Part shown: positions 48,573-58,194 of the stretch, one piece after another | How positions within the stretch are numbered: position 1 is the first letter of the stretch | Layout of the letters: each line of letters starts with the position of its first letter | Source: Paenibacillus sp. OVF10 | Lineage (GTDB): Bacteria; Bacillota; Bacilli; Paenibacillales; Paenibacillaceae | Assembly: GCA_022836915.1 (NCBI GenBank) | Contig: CP094668.1 | Span: 2,914,001-2,978,000 of the forward strand | Direction: 5' to 3' | DNA: 64,000 bases | The notes under the pieces: generated by a model | What the model was told of the DNA's origin: nothing | The model's input: the letters and a program-made list of their open reading frames with translations, nothing else | The model's database searches: none | Position numbers and translations under genes: made by a program

Positions 48573-48665
48573 GTCTGCGAATTTGCGCTTTTATGTGAAA
48601 CGTTCTGTATGTTCATTACGTTGTATAAGTAAAGAATTCCATAGAAGGGAGAGAACACCACACTT

Positions 48666-49604
48666 ATGTATAAGGAAATTAATCAACAGTTGGCAGTGCT
48701 CAAGGAAAAGGGGAGAATTTACGAGAAATGGACCAAGCGTCTGGAGAAGCTTCAAACGGAGGAAAGTGAATGGGAAGCAAAGGTAAAGCGTCGTCTGGAG
48801 CATCTTCAGAAGGAACAGAAGGATGTTGATCGACTGAACAGTATGACATTGTCAGCATTTTTCTATCAACTGATTGGCAAGAAGACAGAACGTCTGGAGA
48901 AGGAAGAGCTGGAACTGATGGAGAGCAAGGCTGCATACGACACCGCTTGTCGCATGTTACAAGACGTACAGGAGCAACGAATTCATGTGGAGCAGGAGTT
49001 GGAGGGCGGCCGGCAGTATCAGTACTGGCAAAGCGATTACAACGCGCTGTGGGGGAAGAAGGAAGGTCGTCTGCTGGACCAGGATGCGGAATTGCAACAG
49101 ATGGCTGAGAATCGGGAACATCTGGCGAGCGAGCTACAGGAACTGGATGAAGCTTTCCGGGAGGGAGAATATCTGCTCTATGCCCTTGAACGTGCCGAGA
49201 AGGCTTTGGCTTCGGCAGGTAATTGGGGTGTATATGACATGATGGGCGGTGGGGTCATCTCCACGCATATCAAGCGAGGAAGAATGGATGACGCTCAGGT
49301 CGCCATCATGGATGCAGGTAAGCGTCTACGACGTTTTCAGAAGGAACTGGAGGATGTAGAGATGGCTGTACACGCGGATCTACATCTGGGAGGTCTGCTT
49401 TCATTCGCAGACTATTTCTTCGATAACCTCTTTGTGGACTGGATGGTTCAGGACAAAATTCGCAAAGCCGAACGTCAGGTGAAGGATGGACTGAGCGCGG
49501 TTCGGAAAACCATGCATGTATTGAGAAATGAAATGCGTGACCATAAGGCAGAGTTAGAGATATTGGAGCGTAAATATCATGCATATGTCGAACAGGCAGA
49601 TTAA
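48666..49604 (+). CDS. coiled-coil protein of unknown function
   Basis: 312 residues, nearly all charged helix with heptad patterns (residues 1-120 and 130-180, and again 250-310). A short Gly-rich, less helical centre sits near residue 195 (NWGVYDMMGGGVISTHIKRG). There is no membrane or signal segment. I do not recognise a named family. GAAGGGAGAG lies upstream of the start; terminators flank both sides. Confidence 0.72.
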   Translation: MYKEINQQLAVLKEKGRIYEKWTKRLEKLQTEESEWEAKVKRRLEHLQKEQKDVDRLNSMTLSAFFYQLIGKKTERLEKEELELMESKAAYDTACRMLQDVQEQRIHVEQELEGGRQYQYWQSDYNALWGKKEGRLLDQDAELQQMAENREHLASELQELDEAFREGEYLLYALERAEKALASAGNWGVYDMMGGGVISTHIKRGRMDDAQVAIMDAGKRLRRFQKELEDVEMAVHADLHLGGLLSFADYFFDNLFVDWMVQDKIRKAERQVKDGLSAVRKTMHVLRNEMRDHKAELEILERKYHAYVEQAD

Positions 49605-49620
49605 GAGATATGACAACAAA

Positions 49621-49665
49621 GGCCCCTTCCAAGCACACCGAATTGCTGTGCTTGGAAGGGGCCGT
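49621..49665. terminator. very stable hairpin between convergent genes
   Basis: GGCCCCTTCCAAGCACA and TGTGCTTGGAAGGGGCC, 17 perfect bp with a nine-base loop. The T-run is weak (GTTTGC). Confidence 0.75.
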
Positions 49666-49724
49666 TTGCTTAGAAGAACATGTGGATGTTATCCATGATA
49701 ATTTCGTCGATCAATGATTCTGTT

Positions 49725-50765
49725 TTACTTGGTTGTAATGTAAGCTGCGAGCAATCGTGCCGTATTCAGGACAGCATCCTTATGTGTACGCTCCATGGAA
49801 TGAGATGCGTGAACTCCAGGACCGATCAGTGCTGCACGGATATTGTTTCCTCCGCGTAATGCTGCACTGCCATCTGAGCCATAGTGGGGATAAATGTCGA
49901 CGACGTAATCCATTCCATCCTGTTTGGCCAGTTCAATGAGACGACTGGTCATATCGTAGTCATACGGGCCAGAAGAATCTTTGGCACATATGGAAACGTC
50001 GGTTTCTTTACAACTCAGGTCATCACCCATGGCTCCCATGTCTACAGCGATCATTTCACTGATTTCCGCAGGGATATAGGATGCGCCATGTCCAACTTCT
50101 TCATAGTTCGAGATAAGCAGAGAGACGTTATGTAATGGTTTCCAGCCTTCACGATGTGCAGACTCAAGGATGCCGAAGAGAGCAGCCACGCTGGCTTTGT
50201 CGTCCAGATGACGTGACTTGATATAACCACTCGGCGTGATGACTGCGCGAGCATCGAAGGAGATAAAGTCGCCTACAGAGATCCCGAGTTTCAACACATC
50301 TTCCTTGGAGGAGACGACCTCATCGATTCGAACTTCCATATGGCTCTCGGACCGTTCAAAGGTACGTGCATCCGGATAAACGTGGACAGATGGATGAAGG
50401 GAGAGAATGGTGCCTGTGTATGTTTTTCCATCCCGAGTATGGATGCTGCAATATTCGTTTTCAATACTTTGCATCGAAAATCCACCGACAGAGGTAAGCT
50501 TCAATGTGCCATAGGATGTAACCGAGCGTACCATGGCTCCTAGCGTATCCACGTGGGCGCTTAAAGCGATTGTCTTGGAAGAGTCCTGTCCGGGCAATGT
50601 AAGTACCGCACCGCCCTTGTTATTCAGCTCACAGGCGATGCCCAGTGCTGCTGCTTCCTTCCGGATCATCTCGATAATATGATGTGTGTAACCAGTTGGG
50701 CTTGGGGTATCCAGCAATTTTTTCAGGAAAGACAGAACGTATGATTCATCAATTGTAAAACTCAT
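49725..50765 (-). CDS. M42-family metallopeptidase (YsdC/FrvX type aminopeptidase)
   Basis: 346 residues. Metal-binding motifs: SAHVDTLGAMV (His-x-Asp), RHLDDKASVAAL (bridging Asp), SNYEEVGHGAS (catalytic Glu and metal Glu), VDMGAMGDD and GVHASHSMERTH (last His). It forms large tetrahedral cytosolic aminopeptidases. ATG 50765 has GAGGAGG eight bases upstream; the frame extends to 50846 without support. It is downstream of LapA, separated by a terminator. Confidence 0.92.
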   Translation of the reverse strand: MSFTIDESYVLSFLKKLLDTPSPTGYTHHIIEMIRKEAAALGIACELNNKGGAVLTLPGQDSSKTIALSAHVDTLGAMVRSVTSYGTLKLTSVGGFSMQSIENEYCSIHTRDGKTYTGTILSLHPSVHVYPDARTFERSESHMEVRIDEVVSSKEDVLKLGISVGDFISFDARAVITPSGYIKSRHLDDKASVAALFGILESAHREGWKPLHNVSLLISNYEEVGHGASYIPAEISEMIAVDMGAMGDDLSCKETDVSICAKDSSGPYDYDMTSRLIELAKQDGMDYVVDIYPHYGSDGSAALRGGNNIRAALIGPGVHASHSMERTHKDAVLNTARLLAAYITTK

Positions 50766-50802
50766 TGTGTAATTTCCTCCTCGGATCGTGGGTATGGTGT
50801 GA

Positions 50803-50868
50803 AACAAAATACAGCCTGTCTGGGGGAGAGAATGTGATACTACCATTCCTGACTCGCCAGCAGGCTGT
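50803..50868 (-). terminator. terminator of the lapA-like gene
   Basis: On the minus strand ACAGCCTG pairs with CAGGCTGT across a long loop, then ATTTTGTTT. Confidence 0.55.
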
Positions 50869-50878
50869 CTCTGATTGG

Positions 50879-51259
50879 TTACAGTGTTCCCGTAGGGTTT
50901 CCTTTGCGCTGACTCTGGATCGAATCTTTCTCCAATAGGCTGTTGGATTCATTTGAGTCAAGCGAATCCATCGTTTTGAAAGAATCGAGCGAAGAGTTGC
51001 TTGTCGCGGAACTTTCCAATTCAGATACACGCAATTTCAGTTGTTTATTTTCACGTTGCAGTCTGTATTGGCGATAAATTCCATATGACCCTACAATAAT
51101 TCCACCGATCAGGGTACAGCCGAGAATGAGCAAGATCAGCGGGATTTGTACCGTGTTAAATAACAGGTTGACTTGTACGGAATCCACATTAATGACCGCA
51201 AAGATTCCCGTGAGCAGTGCAAAAACAAGACCTGCTATGAGTGCCCATTGCATTTTCAT
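50879..51259 (-). CDS. LapA domain (DUF1049) membrane protein
   Basis: 126 residues with two membrane helices (WALIAGLVFALLTGIFAVIN and IPLILLILGCTLIGGIIVGS), then a coiled coil (LQRENKQLKLRVSELES) and a Ser/Asp-rich tail. It contains the NVDSVQVNLLF signature typical of LapA. In E. coli LapA assists LapB in controlling LPS synthesis; the role in Gram-positives is unknown. AAGGAGG precedes the ATG. Confidence 0.87.
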   Translation of the reverse strand: MKMQWALIAGLVFALLTGIFAVINVDSVQVNLLFNTVQIPLILLILGCTLIGGIIVGSYGIYRQYRLQRENKQLKLRVSELESSATSNSSLDSFKTMDSLDSNESNSLLEKDSIQSQRKGNPTGTL

Positions 51260-51340
51260 GGTGTTGCCTCCTTGTTGAACAATTGAGAACTAGATATGCA
51301 TTACCCATATTCGGGTATGTTGCATCTTGCAATGATGATA

Positions 51341-51370
51341 AAATCCCCTGCCCAAACGGGCAAGGGATGC
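51341..51370 (-). terminator. terminator of pepF
   Basis: On the minus strand ATCCCTTGCCC pairs with GGGCA-GGGGAT, followed by TTTAT. Confidence 0.65.
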
Positions 51371-51391
51371 AGGTCACATGGAAAGACAACC

Positions 51392-53310
51392 TTATTTGGT
51401 TAGTTGCTCCATCTGTTCAATCAATTCCTTGAACACACTCATAGCTTCACGAATTGGCTGTGGTGTAGACATATCCACACCGGCTTTTTTCAGAATGTTG
51501 ATGGAATAATCACTGCCACCGCTCTTCAGGAAGCCAAGATATCGGTCAACAGCCGGTTGGCCTTCTTCCAGGATTTGCTTGGAAAAGCTTGTTGCTGCGG
51601 AGAAGCCAGTAGCATATTTGTAAACGTAGAAGCTGTTATAGAAGTGGGGAATACGAGCCCATTCCATTTCAATTTCTTTGTCGACAGCCATGCCTTCTCC
51701 GTGATATTTAACGTTCAGATCATAATAGATCTCGGATAACAATTGTGGTGTTAATGCGTCACCTTGTTCCGCACGTTCATGAATGATTTTCTCGAATTCA
51801 GCAAACATGGTCTGACGGAATACCGTTGTACGGAATTGGTCGGCATAATAGGTTAACAGATACAATTTTTCCTTTGGATCTGTTGATTTGTTAAGCAGAT
51901 AATCCATCAGCAACGCTTCGTTGGTTGTGGATGCAACCTCAGCCAGGAAGATGGTGTACTGGGCATCACGATACGGAAGTGTTGTATCCGAGTAATGTGA
52001 ATGCAAAGCGTGACCCATTTCATGTGCGAGTGTGAACATACTGTTCAGGTTATCTTTGTGATTCAACAAGACATACGGGTGAGTGCCGTAAGCGCCCCAG
52101 GCATATGCGCCTGAACGTTTATTTTCATTCTCATATATATCGATCCAGCGGTTATCATATCCAGTCTGCAATGCGTCTGCATAGTCCTTGCCGAGTGGTT
52201 TCAGACCGTCTTTGACCGTTTGTTTCGCTTCCTCATAGGTAATATCCATTTTGTATTCGTCTACGAGTGGAGCGAACAGATCGTACATGTGCAATTGATC
52301 CACACCCAGCAACTTTTTGCGCAGGTCCATATAACGATGCAATAACGGAAGGCTCTCGTGAATGGTGTCTACCAGATTGGTATACACATCCGTTGGGATG
52401 TTATCTCCATATAGGGACATTTCCATCACGGAAGGGTACTTCCGAACATTAGCATAGAACATATTTTTGGTTACATTTGCATTCAAGGCAGCGGCAATTG
52501 TGTTCTTCTGTTTGGCATAGGTTTCGTATACCGCTTTGAAGGCACGTTCGCGAACTTCACGATTAGGATTCTCCAGGAACTGAATGTAGCTGCCGTGTGT
52601 CAGCTCAACTTCGTTACCATGTTCATCCTTGATTCTTGGAAACTTGAGATCTGCGTTATTCAGCATGCTAAAGATTGTCTGTGGTGCTTGTGAAAGGTTG
52701 CCTACCTGTGCAAGCAAAGCCTCTTCAGCTTGGCTAAGAACGTGGGCTTTTTCGCGTTTCATCTCTTCCAATGTAAACGTGTAAGCAGAGAGTTTTTCGT
52801 TCGCAATAAATGCGTCCAACTGATCATCCGGCAGGAAAGAATCTCCGGTGTGACAAAAGAAAGTGCTTCACCAACCCGTACGCCTAATTTCTGGGCTTTT
52901 TGGGACAGGTTTTGATATGTAGGATTCGCTGTGTCTTCATCTTGATGCATACGTGCGTACACAAAGAGGCGTTCTATTTTGAGGCTGATCTCATCTTCGA
53001 ATTCGAAGCAAGATTTGAGTACATCAGGTTGATTCAATTTGCCTTGGAATTCGGAGGCCTTCTTGGTCAAAGACGATACTTCTTCATATTCCTGATCCCA
53101 GGCTTTCTGATCGGCAAATAAATCTTCCAGTTTCCAGCTATGCTCAGCTGGCACCTCGGAACGTTTCAATAATTGACTCATGGAAATCCTCCTTTGATGA
53201 TCTAATGAATGTATGGACGAAGCTGCCTTCGTCTCGCTTGCCTGTGCGGAGAGAGACGAAGGAATCAGACTAAGTACCAGGATAACAGATAGCGATTTCT
53301 GGTATTTCAA
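51392..53310 (-). CDS. pepF: oligoendopeptidase F with two possible starts, one adding a signal peptide (one frameshift)
   Basis: M3B zinc peptidase that cuts oligopeptides. It shows FTLAHEMGHALHSH (HExxH plus a later Glu in EVASTTNEALLM) and the M3 C-terminal lobe. The break is at 52834-52835, where one more base gives EILSLPDDQLDAF. Two starts exist. ATG 53181 with AAAGGAGG gives the usual cytosolic form (596 residues, MSQLLKRSEVPAEH). TTG 53310 with AAGGAGG seven bases upstream adds MKYQKSLSVILVLSLIPSSL and SAQAS in frame, a good Sec signal peptide, giving 639 residues. Both sites are strong, so cytosolic and secreted forms may both be made. Confidence 0.92.
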
Positions 53311-53394
53311 CGGCCTTCCTCCTTACAATACGAATAATCTCGTATAGTATGACCTTAGGCACGTTGAAATATTTGAGCATCTGGGTCCCCGTGA

Positions 53395-53580
53395 TTAGGT
53401 TCCCATGTTATACAGAAAATAAACGATCAGGAAAAAGGCGAAACAAATGAGCAGGGTAGCAATAAGCGCCATTCCCCGTCTCAGTCGATCCGGGATGGAA
53501 TTGCGTCCCAGAATTAGCACAATACCAAGAGAGAAGGCAAGGATAATAAAGATGACGACATTGCTTGAGTCAAGCTGCAT
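53395..53580 (-). CDS. small two-helix membrane protein
   Basis: 61 residues: NVVIFIILAFSLGIVLILGR, a basic loop (IPDRLRRGM), ALIATLLICFAFFLIVYFLY. AAGGGGTC lies before the ATG and overlaps the stop of the 77-residue gene upstream (3-bp gap), so the two are co-transcribed. No family recognised. Confidence 0.65.
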   Translation of the reverse strand: MQLDSSNVVIFIILAFSLGIVLILGRNSIPDRLRRGMALIATLLICFAFFLIVYFLYNMGT

Positions 53581-53583
53581 GGG

Positions 53584-53817
53584 TTAGACCCCTTTGAAGG
53601 CAGCCATCAATTGACGCCATTCATCCTCACGGTTCTCAAAATCTGCTTTTGGGAAACGGCGTTCAGCCCAGTGCATTAATGCAGGACGGCTAAGGAAAGT
53701 ATGGCATTCTTCGCCCCACTCTTCCGAAATTTCTCGCAGTACAAGATATTTGCCTTGAACTTCTACGGTCATCATATTCCACTTGTCTGTTTTGTATATT
53801 TCATGTTTTTTTATCAT
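53584..53817 (-). CDS. small soluble protein, unknown function
   Basis: 77 residues, MIKKHEIYKTDKWNMM, then a beta-strand VEVQGKYLVLREI and a helical, Trp-rich C-terminus (ALMHWAERRFPKADFENREDEW). No family recognised. It is divergent from the cold-shock gene. The first gene of a two-gene unit with the small membrane protein. Confidence 0.65.
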   Translation of the reverse strand: MIKKHEIYKTDKWNMMTVEVQGKYLVLREISEEWGEECHTFLSRPALMHWAERRFPKADFENREDEWRQLMAAFKGV

Positions 53818-53905
53818 AGGTAGTCTCCAAACTAACGGTTTTGGTAAAATGATACCGTACCCTACGATTCAAAGCAAATTTTTTCGACATTTATGGAAAG
53901 ATAAA

Positions 53906-53934
53906 TTGCAAAATGGAAGCCCATACAGTATAAT
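53906..53934 (+). promoter_or_regulatory. sigma-A promoter of the cold-shock gene
   Basis: TTGCAA (53906-53911), a 17-bp spacer and TATAAT (53929-53934). Confidence 0.75.
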
Positions 53935-53942
53935 AAGGGTAT

Positions 53943-53958
53943 TCGCCATAGATGGCGA
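53943..53958 (+). promoter_or_regulatory. 5'-UTR hairpin of the cold-shock gene
   Basis: TCGCCA and TGGCGA flank a TAGA loop right at the predicted transcript 5' end. A U-rich stretch and AGGAGG follow at once. It may stabilise the mRNA or act as a temperature switch. Confidence 0.5.
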
Positions 53959-53979
53959 TATTTTTAGGAGGTTTTTCAT

Positions 53980-54177
53980 TTGAAAGGTACAGTTAAATGG
54001 TTTAACGCAGAAAAAGGCTATGGCTTTATTTCAGTTGAAGGCGGCGAGGACGTATTCGTACATTTCTCCGCAATCCAAGGAGATGGCTTCAAAACATTGG
54101 AAGAAGGTCAAGCGGTAGAATTCGAAATCACTGATGGAAACCGTGGTCCTCAAGCAGCTAACGTAAACAAACTGTAA
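53980..54177 (+). CDS. cold-shock domain protein
   Basis: 65-residue OB-fold RNA/DNA chaperone: [20 protein letters not shown] (RNP1), [10 protein letters not shown] (RNP2) and [19 protein letters not shown]. Start TTG 53980 with AGGAGG eight bases upstream; the product begins with the family KGTVKWFN. It binds single-stranded nucleic acid and melts RNA structure. Strong promoter, short structured leader and own terminator, so it is monocistronic. Confidence 0.96.
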   Translation: MKGTVKWFNAEKGYGFISVEGGEDVFVHFSAIQGDGFKTLEEGQAVEFEITDGNRGPQAANVNKL

Positions 54178-54238
54178 GAATTTTTCCGGTCAACGGACTT
54201 CTTATATATGATAAATTTATAGCTGAATATTAAGAACC

Positions 54239-54275
54239 TAAGCACAGTCCCCCAAGGGAGGCTGTGCTTTTTTTG
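54239..54275 (+). terminator. intrinsic terminator of the cold-shock gene
   Basis: AAGCACAG-CCC pairs with GGG-GCTGTGCTT, T7 tail. Confidence 0.85.
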
Positions 54276-54331
54276 ATTCTAAAATTTTAAGTGTAAATAA
54301 CGGTTGAATACGATGTATGTTCCCTGTGTGT

Positions 54332-55504
54332 TCAGGAGACACGATTGGTCATGCTGGACCATAACTTCAATCCGAAACCGATCAGTGCAGCCAGGGAGAA
54401 AGCCATAGCGGTGAGATAGAAGGTTTGTCTGCCTGCATGTTCCAGCAGCAGCCCGCCCAACGTTCCACTAAGAAGTCCCGAAGCACTGGACCAGACAATG
54501 GTGAACAAAGCCATACCCGTAGCTCTGTAGCCATCCGGAACTAGGCGAATAATATAGCGGACCGCCGTAACGTAGAAAATACCAAAGGTAACACTGTGCA
54601 TCGTCTGAATTGCAACGACAGCTGCTGGTGTATCGGAGATGGACATGAGAAGCAAACGAACCGTATACATCAGTGCAGCAAAAGCGATTAGCGGCAGTTC
54701 TTTATAACGGTTTCCATACTTGCTGAGCAGTAGAAATATGGGGATTTCACTTACGGAAGAGATCAGCAAAGACCAGCCGATCAGCCCCTCGCTGGCACCA
54801 AGCTCTTTTAGCGTGATGGTAAGAAAAGCTTCGTTCATGCGATGTCCCATGGCAAGCAAAAATACACAGCCAAAAAAGGTGAGCACATCTCTGCGTTTCA
54901 AAATAGCCCATAACCCCGATAGGTCCATTTTGCTACTACTCCCCGAAGGTTGATCCTTCAATTGAAAACTGATCAATAGTGTAGTGGCAGCAAGACCCAC
55001 ACAGACCCAAATCGTCCATGCTGGACCAAAAGATCCAAGGAAATACCCGATACTTAATGCAAAGAAGGCATAACCAATCGATCCGAAGACTCGAATGGAA
55101 GTGAAATTTCGGCCGTACTTGCTGGCCGTTGTAATAGCCATCGTATCGGAGAGTGGATAGACCGGATAATAGAAAAAGTAAAACAGGGTTACGAGTACAA
55201 ATACCTGACCAAAAGTTGTTGCGTTGGCAAGCATGATACCTGTGATCAATTGGCCACCAAGCAGAATGATCATCACTTTGCGTACTGTTTGGTAGCGGTC
55301 GCTGGCCATGCTCCAGAACATATTGGAGAACACGGAGATAAGGGGGCCAATTCCGTAAAGATATCCAATCTCAGCCCGACTGAAGGCCAGATGACTGAAG
55401 TAAAGCTGGAAGTAGGATACCACCAGAACGGTGGAACCAAAGATGGTGAACATGAGAGCCCGCAACCAGTTCTGGTCCGGGCGGGCGTTGTGACTTAATT
55501 TCAT
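54332..55504 (-). CDS. MFS transporter, MFS_1-like/nucleoside-sugar permease type
   Basis: 390 residues, 12 helices. The first motif-A-like loop is SMASDRYQTVRKVM. The pattern (LGWSLLISSVSEIPIFLLL, RYIIRLVPDGYRATGMALF) fits the LacY/NupG-like MFS_1_like group, close to Bacillus YwbF. Substrate unknown. ATG 55504 has GGAG nine bases upstream. It starts 40 bp after the MatE gene stop, so the two likely form an operon. Confidence 0.82.
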   Translation of the reverse strand: MKLSHNARPDQNWLRALMFTIFGSTVLVVSYFQLYFSHLAFSRAEIGYLYGIGPLISVFSNMFWSMASDRYQTVRKVMIILLGGQLITGIMLANATTFGQVFVLVTLFYFFYYPVYPLSDTMAITTASKYGRNFTSIRVFGSIGYAFFALSIGYFLGSFGPAWTIWVCVGLAATTLLISFQLKDQPSGSSSKMDLSGLWAILKRRDVLTFFGCVFLLAMGHRMNEAFLTITLKELGASEGLIGWSLLISSVSEIPIFLLLSKYGNRYKELPLIAFAALMYTVRLLLMSISDTPAAVVAIQTMHSVTFGIFYVTAVRYIIRLVPDGYRATGMALFTIVWSSASGLLSGTLGGLLLEHAGRQTFYLTAMAFSLAALIGFGLKLWSSMTNRVS

Positions 55505-55544
55505 GATGAGAGACTCCAATCCTGATAACAATTCAATGATTTTA

Positions 55545-56883
55545 TTACCCTTTCAGGGATGTTGATTTACGGGCTTTCGGCACAGACATCGTAGGTTCCT
55601 GCTTCGTGCGCCGGATGACAAGCCAGACAATAACAAGTTCGGCGAGCAGGCCAAGGGATTGGGCTACAGCGCCAATCATACCGTTCCACGCAGGGAAAAT
55701 ACTAACCAGTATAAGCAGCACAATTACCGTGCAGATTGCATTCGCCGTTTGCGAACGAAACATCGTTTTTGTCTGGCCGCGAAGCAGAATGAGACCATTG
55801 CTGAAATCCAGAAAAGGGAAGATCAGCGGAAATAAGACAAACGCACGCAGTGTCCACAGACTTTGTTCCAACAGTTCACCCTGAACGCTCATGACATTTT
55901 CGAGTACCCAAGGTCCCAAGGGGGTATAGGCAATCGACACCATCATCGCAAACGGAATAAATCCGGTCACAAGTGCGAATTTCCGTACCAGTTTGGCGTC
56001 CACAAGGTAGAAATTCAGCACGATCTGATGGATGTATGTAAAGAAGCTTAGCATTAACTGCATCAGACTGCTTGCTATGGCAAAGGAAGAAATGGCTAGT
56101 GCGATCCCGGTCGTTTTGCCAAGTACGATGTTAATAACCGGTCCTATGAACAGTGCTACAAAGCTGGATAACAGCAGCGGCTTATAAAGCGAAATACGTC
56201 TCCCTTGCTCTCGACGGGATGATCCTCAAGCTTGGCTGGCATCTTGCGTTTGATGCTGTTTCCCTCCAGAAAGCTGACCAGCGCTTCAATCATCATGCCA
56301 GCAGCAAAAATGATAGCGCCTACACGTCCACTGTCAATGCTGTCTGTATATATGAAGTAGAGGGATAGGCCGTACATGCCGGCTAAACGGAATACCATGC
56401 CGATTGTTAACCACTTGGTGCGGTTATTCGTAATGATGATCCCCTGATAGATGTTGCGGATCACTGAAAAGATACTCACATACATGAGAATTTCATATAC
56501 GTCGATGACTTTGTTCAGCAGATCCGGACTTACACCAAACAAGTATTTGAACACCCCGGTACCAACGGGAGAGTATACGATGAGAAACCCAATGAGAAGC
56601 ACACAGGCAAGAAATATTTTGGTCACAAACGTGAGGGCCTGAAAGGATAGGCGATCGCGAACCAGTGCGGAACAGGTTTGCCGCAGCAGGGTGGAGGGGC
56701 GTTCCGTGAGGGTTAACAAGCTACCGGCGATGGCATAGCTGGCAATAACCGTCTCGGGATGAGCGGAACGTGCTAATGTGCTGTTTATGATGACGTGAGA
56801 AATGGTGACGAGAGAGGCGGAAATGCCAAGTGGCACAAAAAAGAAAATAACCGTCTCCACGAAAGTGATTCACTTGACGACAT
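55545..56883 (-). CDS. MatE/MVF-type multidrug or polysaccharide flippase-like protein (two frameshifts)
   Basis: 446 residues and about 12 helices after correction. Start ATG 56883 behind AAAGGAG. One T restored in the run at 56862-56864 joins MSSSESLFVETVIFFF. One A/T restored at 56182-56183 joins VFRFIKPLLLSSFVALFIGPVIN. The fold and LTERPSTLLRQTCSALVRD region are those of the MatE proteins seen in Bacillus and Paenibacillus, distinct from NorM. Substrate unknown. Confidence 0.75.
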
Positions 56884-57062
56884 GTCAACGACTCCTTTGA
56901 TGGATGAAATATGCCTAGTATATCACAAAGCATTGAACGCCGATGCGATTTTTTATGCGGAATATGCCGCAGATCATTTGTACAATTAAGGGGATCATAT
57001 TATAATAGGAATGGTTAAAAATCGCTCTAATACGTATTCAACCAAGTGGAGGCACATTTATT

Positions 57063-58141
57063 TTGAGCCAATCAAATCGAAAACGTCATCAATATCCGCG
57101 TGGACCGCTGGCATTGATGAGAGGGTGTACAAATACACCATTCCGGAAACACGGGAGGCACTGAATGGATGGCGTGCTCAAGCTGAGGCGATTCCGAATG
57201 AGGAATTGCGTACACAGGCACTTGCCAGTCTGAAGGATAAACAGTTTCACTGTGAAGGCGGAACCGTCTACGCATTAGCTGATTTGCCCAACAGACACAT
57301 TCTGATTCCGCTGATCGTTTCATATCAAACTATTAGTGATTATTTGGACAATCTGTGCGACCGCAGCACGTCGATGGATCCGGATGACTTTCGTCTTCTC
57401 CATCAATCCATGCTTGATGCGGTAGATCCCGAAGCAATTCCCGTCAATTATTATGCCCTCCGTGAGGAGCAGGATGACGGTGGATATCTGCGGAATCTGG
57501 TGACCACATGTCAGGAACTGACCCGTCAGTTACCGGGCTATACGTCCGCCAAGCCCCAAATTCAGGATCTGGCAGGCCTATACACGGACCTGCAGGTATA
57601 TAAGCATATCAAGCCGGAACTGAGAGAAACGGCACTGCTCGAATGGTGGTCGGAGCATCGGCATCGCACACCTCAGTTTCGTTGGAACGAATTTGCTGCT
57701 GCAACTGGCTCTACACTGGGCGTTTTCATGCTGTTTCTGGCTGCGAGTGACGATCAGTTGACTGAAGAGCAAGCGGCCTCGATCCACACGGCCTATTTCC
57801 CACATGTATGCGCATTGCACATTATGCTCGATTATTTAATTGATCAGGATGAGGACCGCATCGGGGGAGATCTCAACTTCTGCAACTATTATGAGAATGT
57901 AGAGACAATGCTGGACCGAATTGCTTTTATTGTGGAGATGGCACGCAGCGATGTGCAGAAGATTCCGGGAAGCTCCTTTCACCGGATGATCATCGAAGGA
58001 CTGATTGCCATTTACCTGTCTGATCCCAAAGTCAGCGAACAACAGGAAGTTCGCGTTGTATCCAAACGTCTGCTGAAAAATAGTCCGATCACAAGAATAT
58101 TTTTCTTCATTTTCAGTCGCTGGATACGGAAAAATATGTAA
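57063..58141 (+). CDS. ytpB: tetraprenyl-beta-curcumene synthase family protein (DUF2600, one frameshift)
   Basis: 359 residues after correction. YtpB in Bacillus cyclises C35 tetraprenyl diphosphate to tetraprenyl-beta-curcumene. The conserved motifs are HCEGGTVYAL, SYQTISDYLDNLCDR (first Asp motif), LGVFMLFLAASDD and LHIMLDYLIDQDEDR. The start is TTG 57063 with GGAGG ten bases upstream. It runs into a break at the G3 run 57123-57125; one more G joins GPLALMRGVYKYTIPE. The literal frame from 57011 has an unrelated leader. It should be membrane-peripheral. The partner C35 synthase is not in the window. Confidence 0.88.
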
Positions 58142-58194
58142 GTCAGGTGTGATATTGCGGAGCCTGAAGTGAAACTAGAGGAGGAAGAAACATC

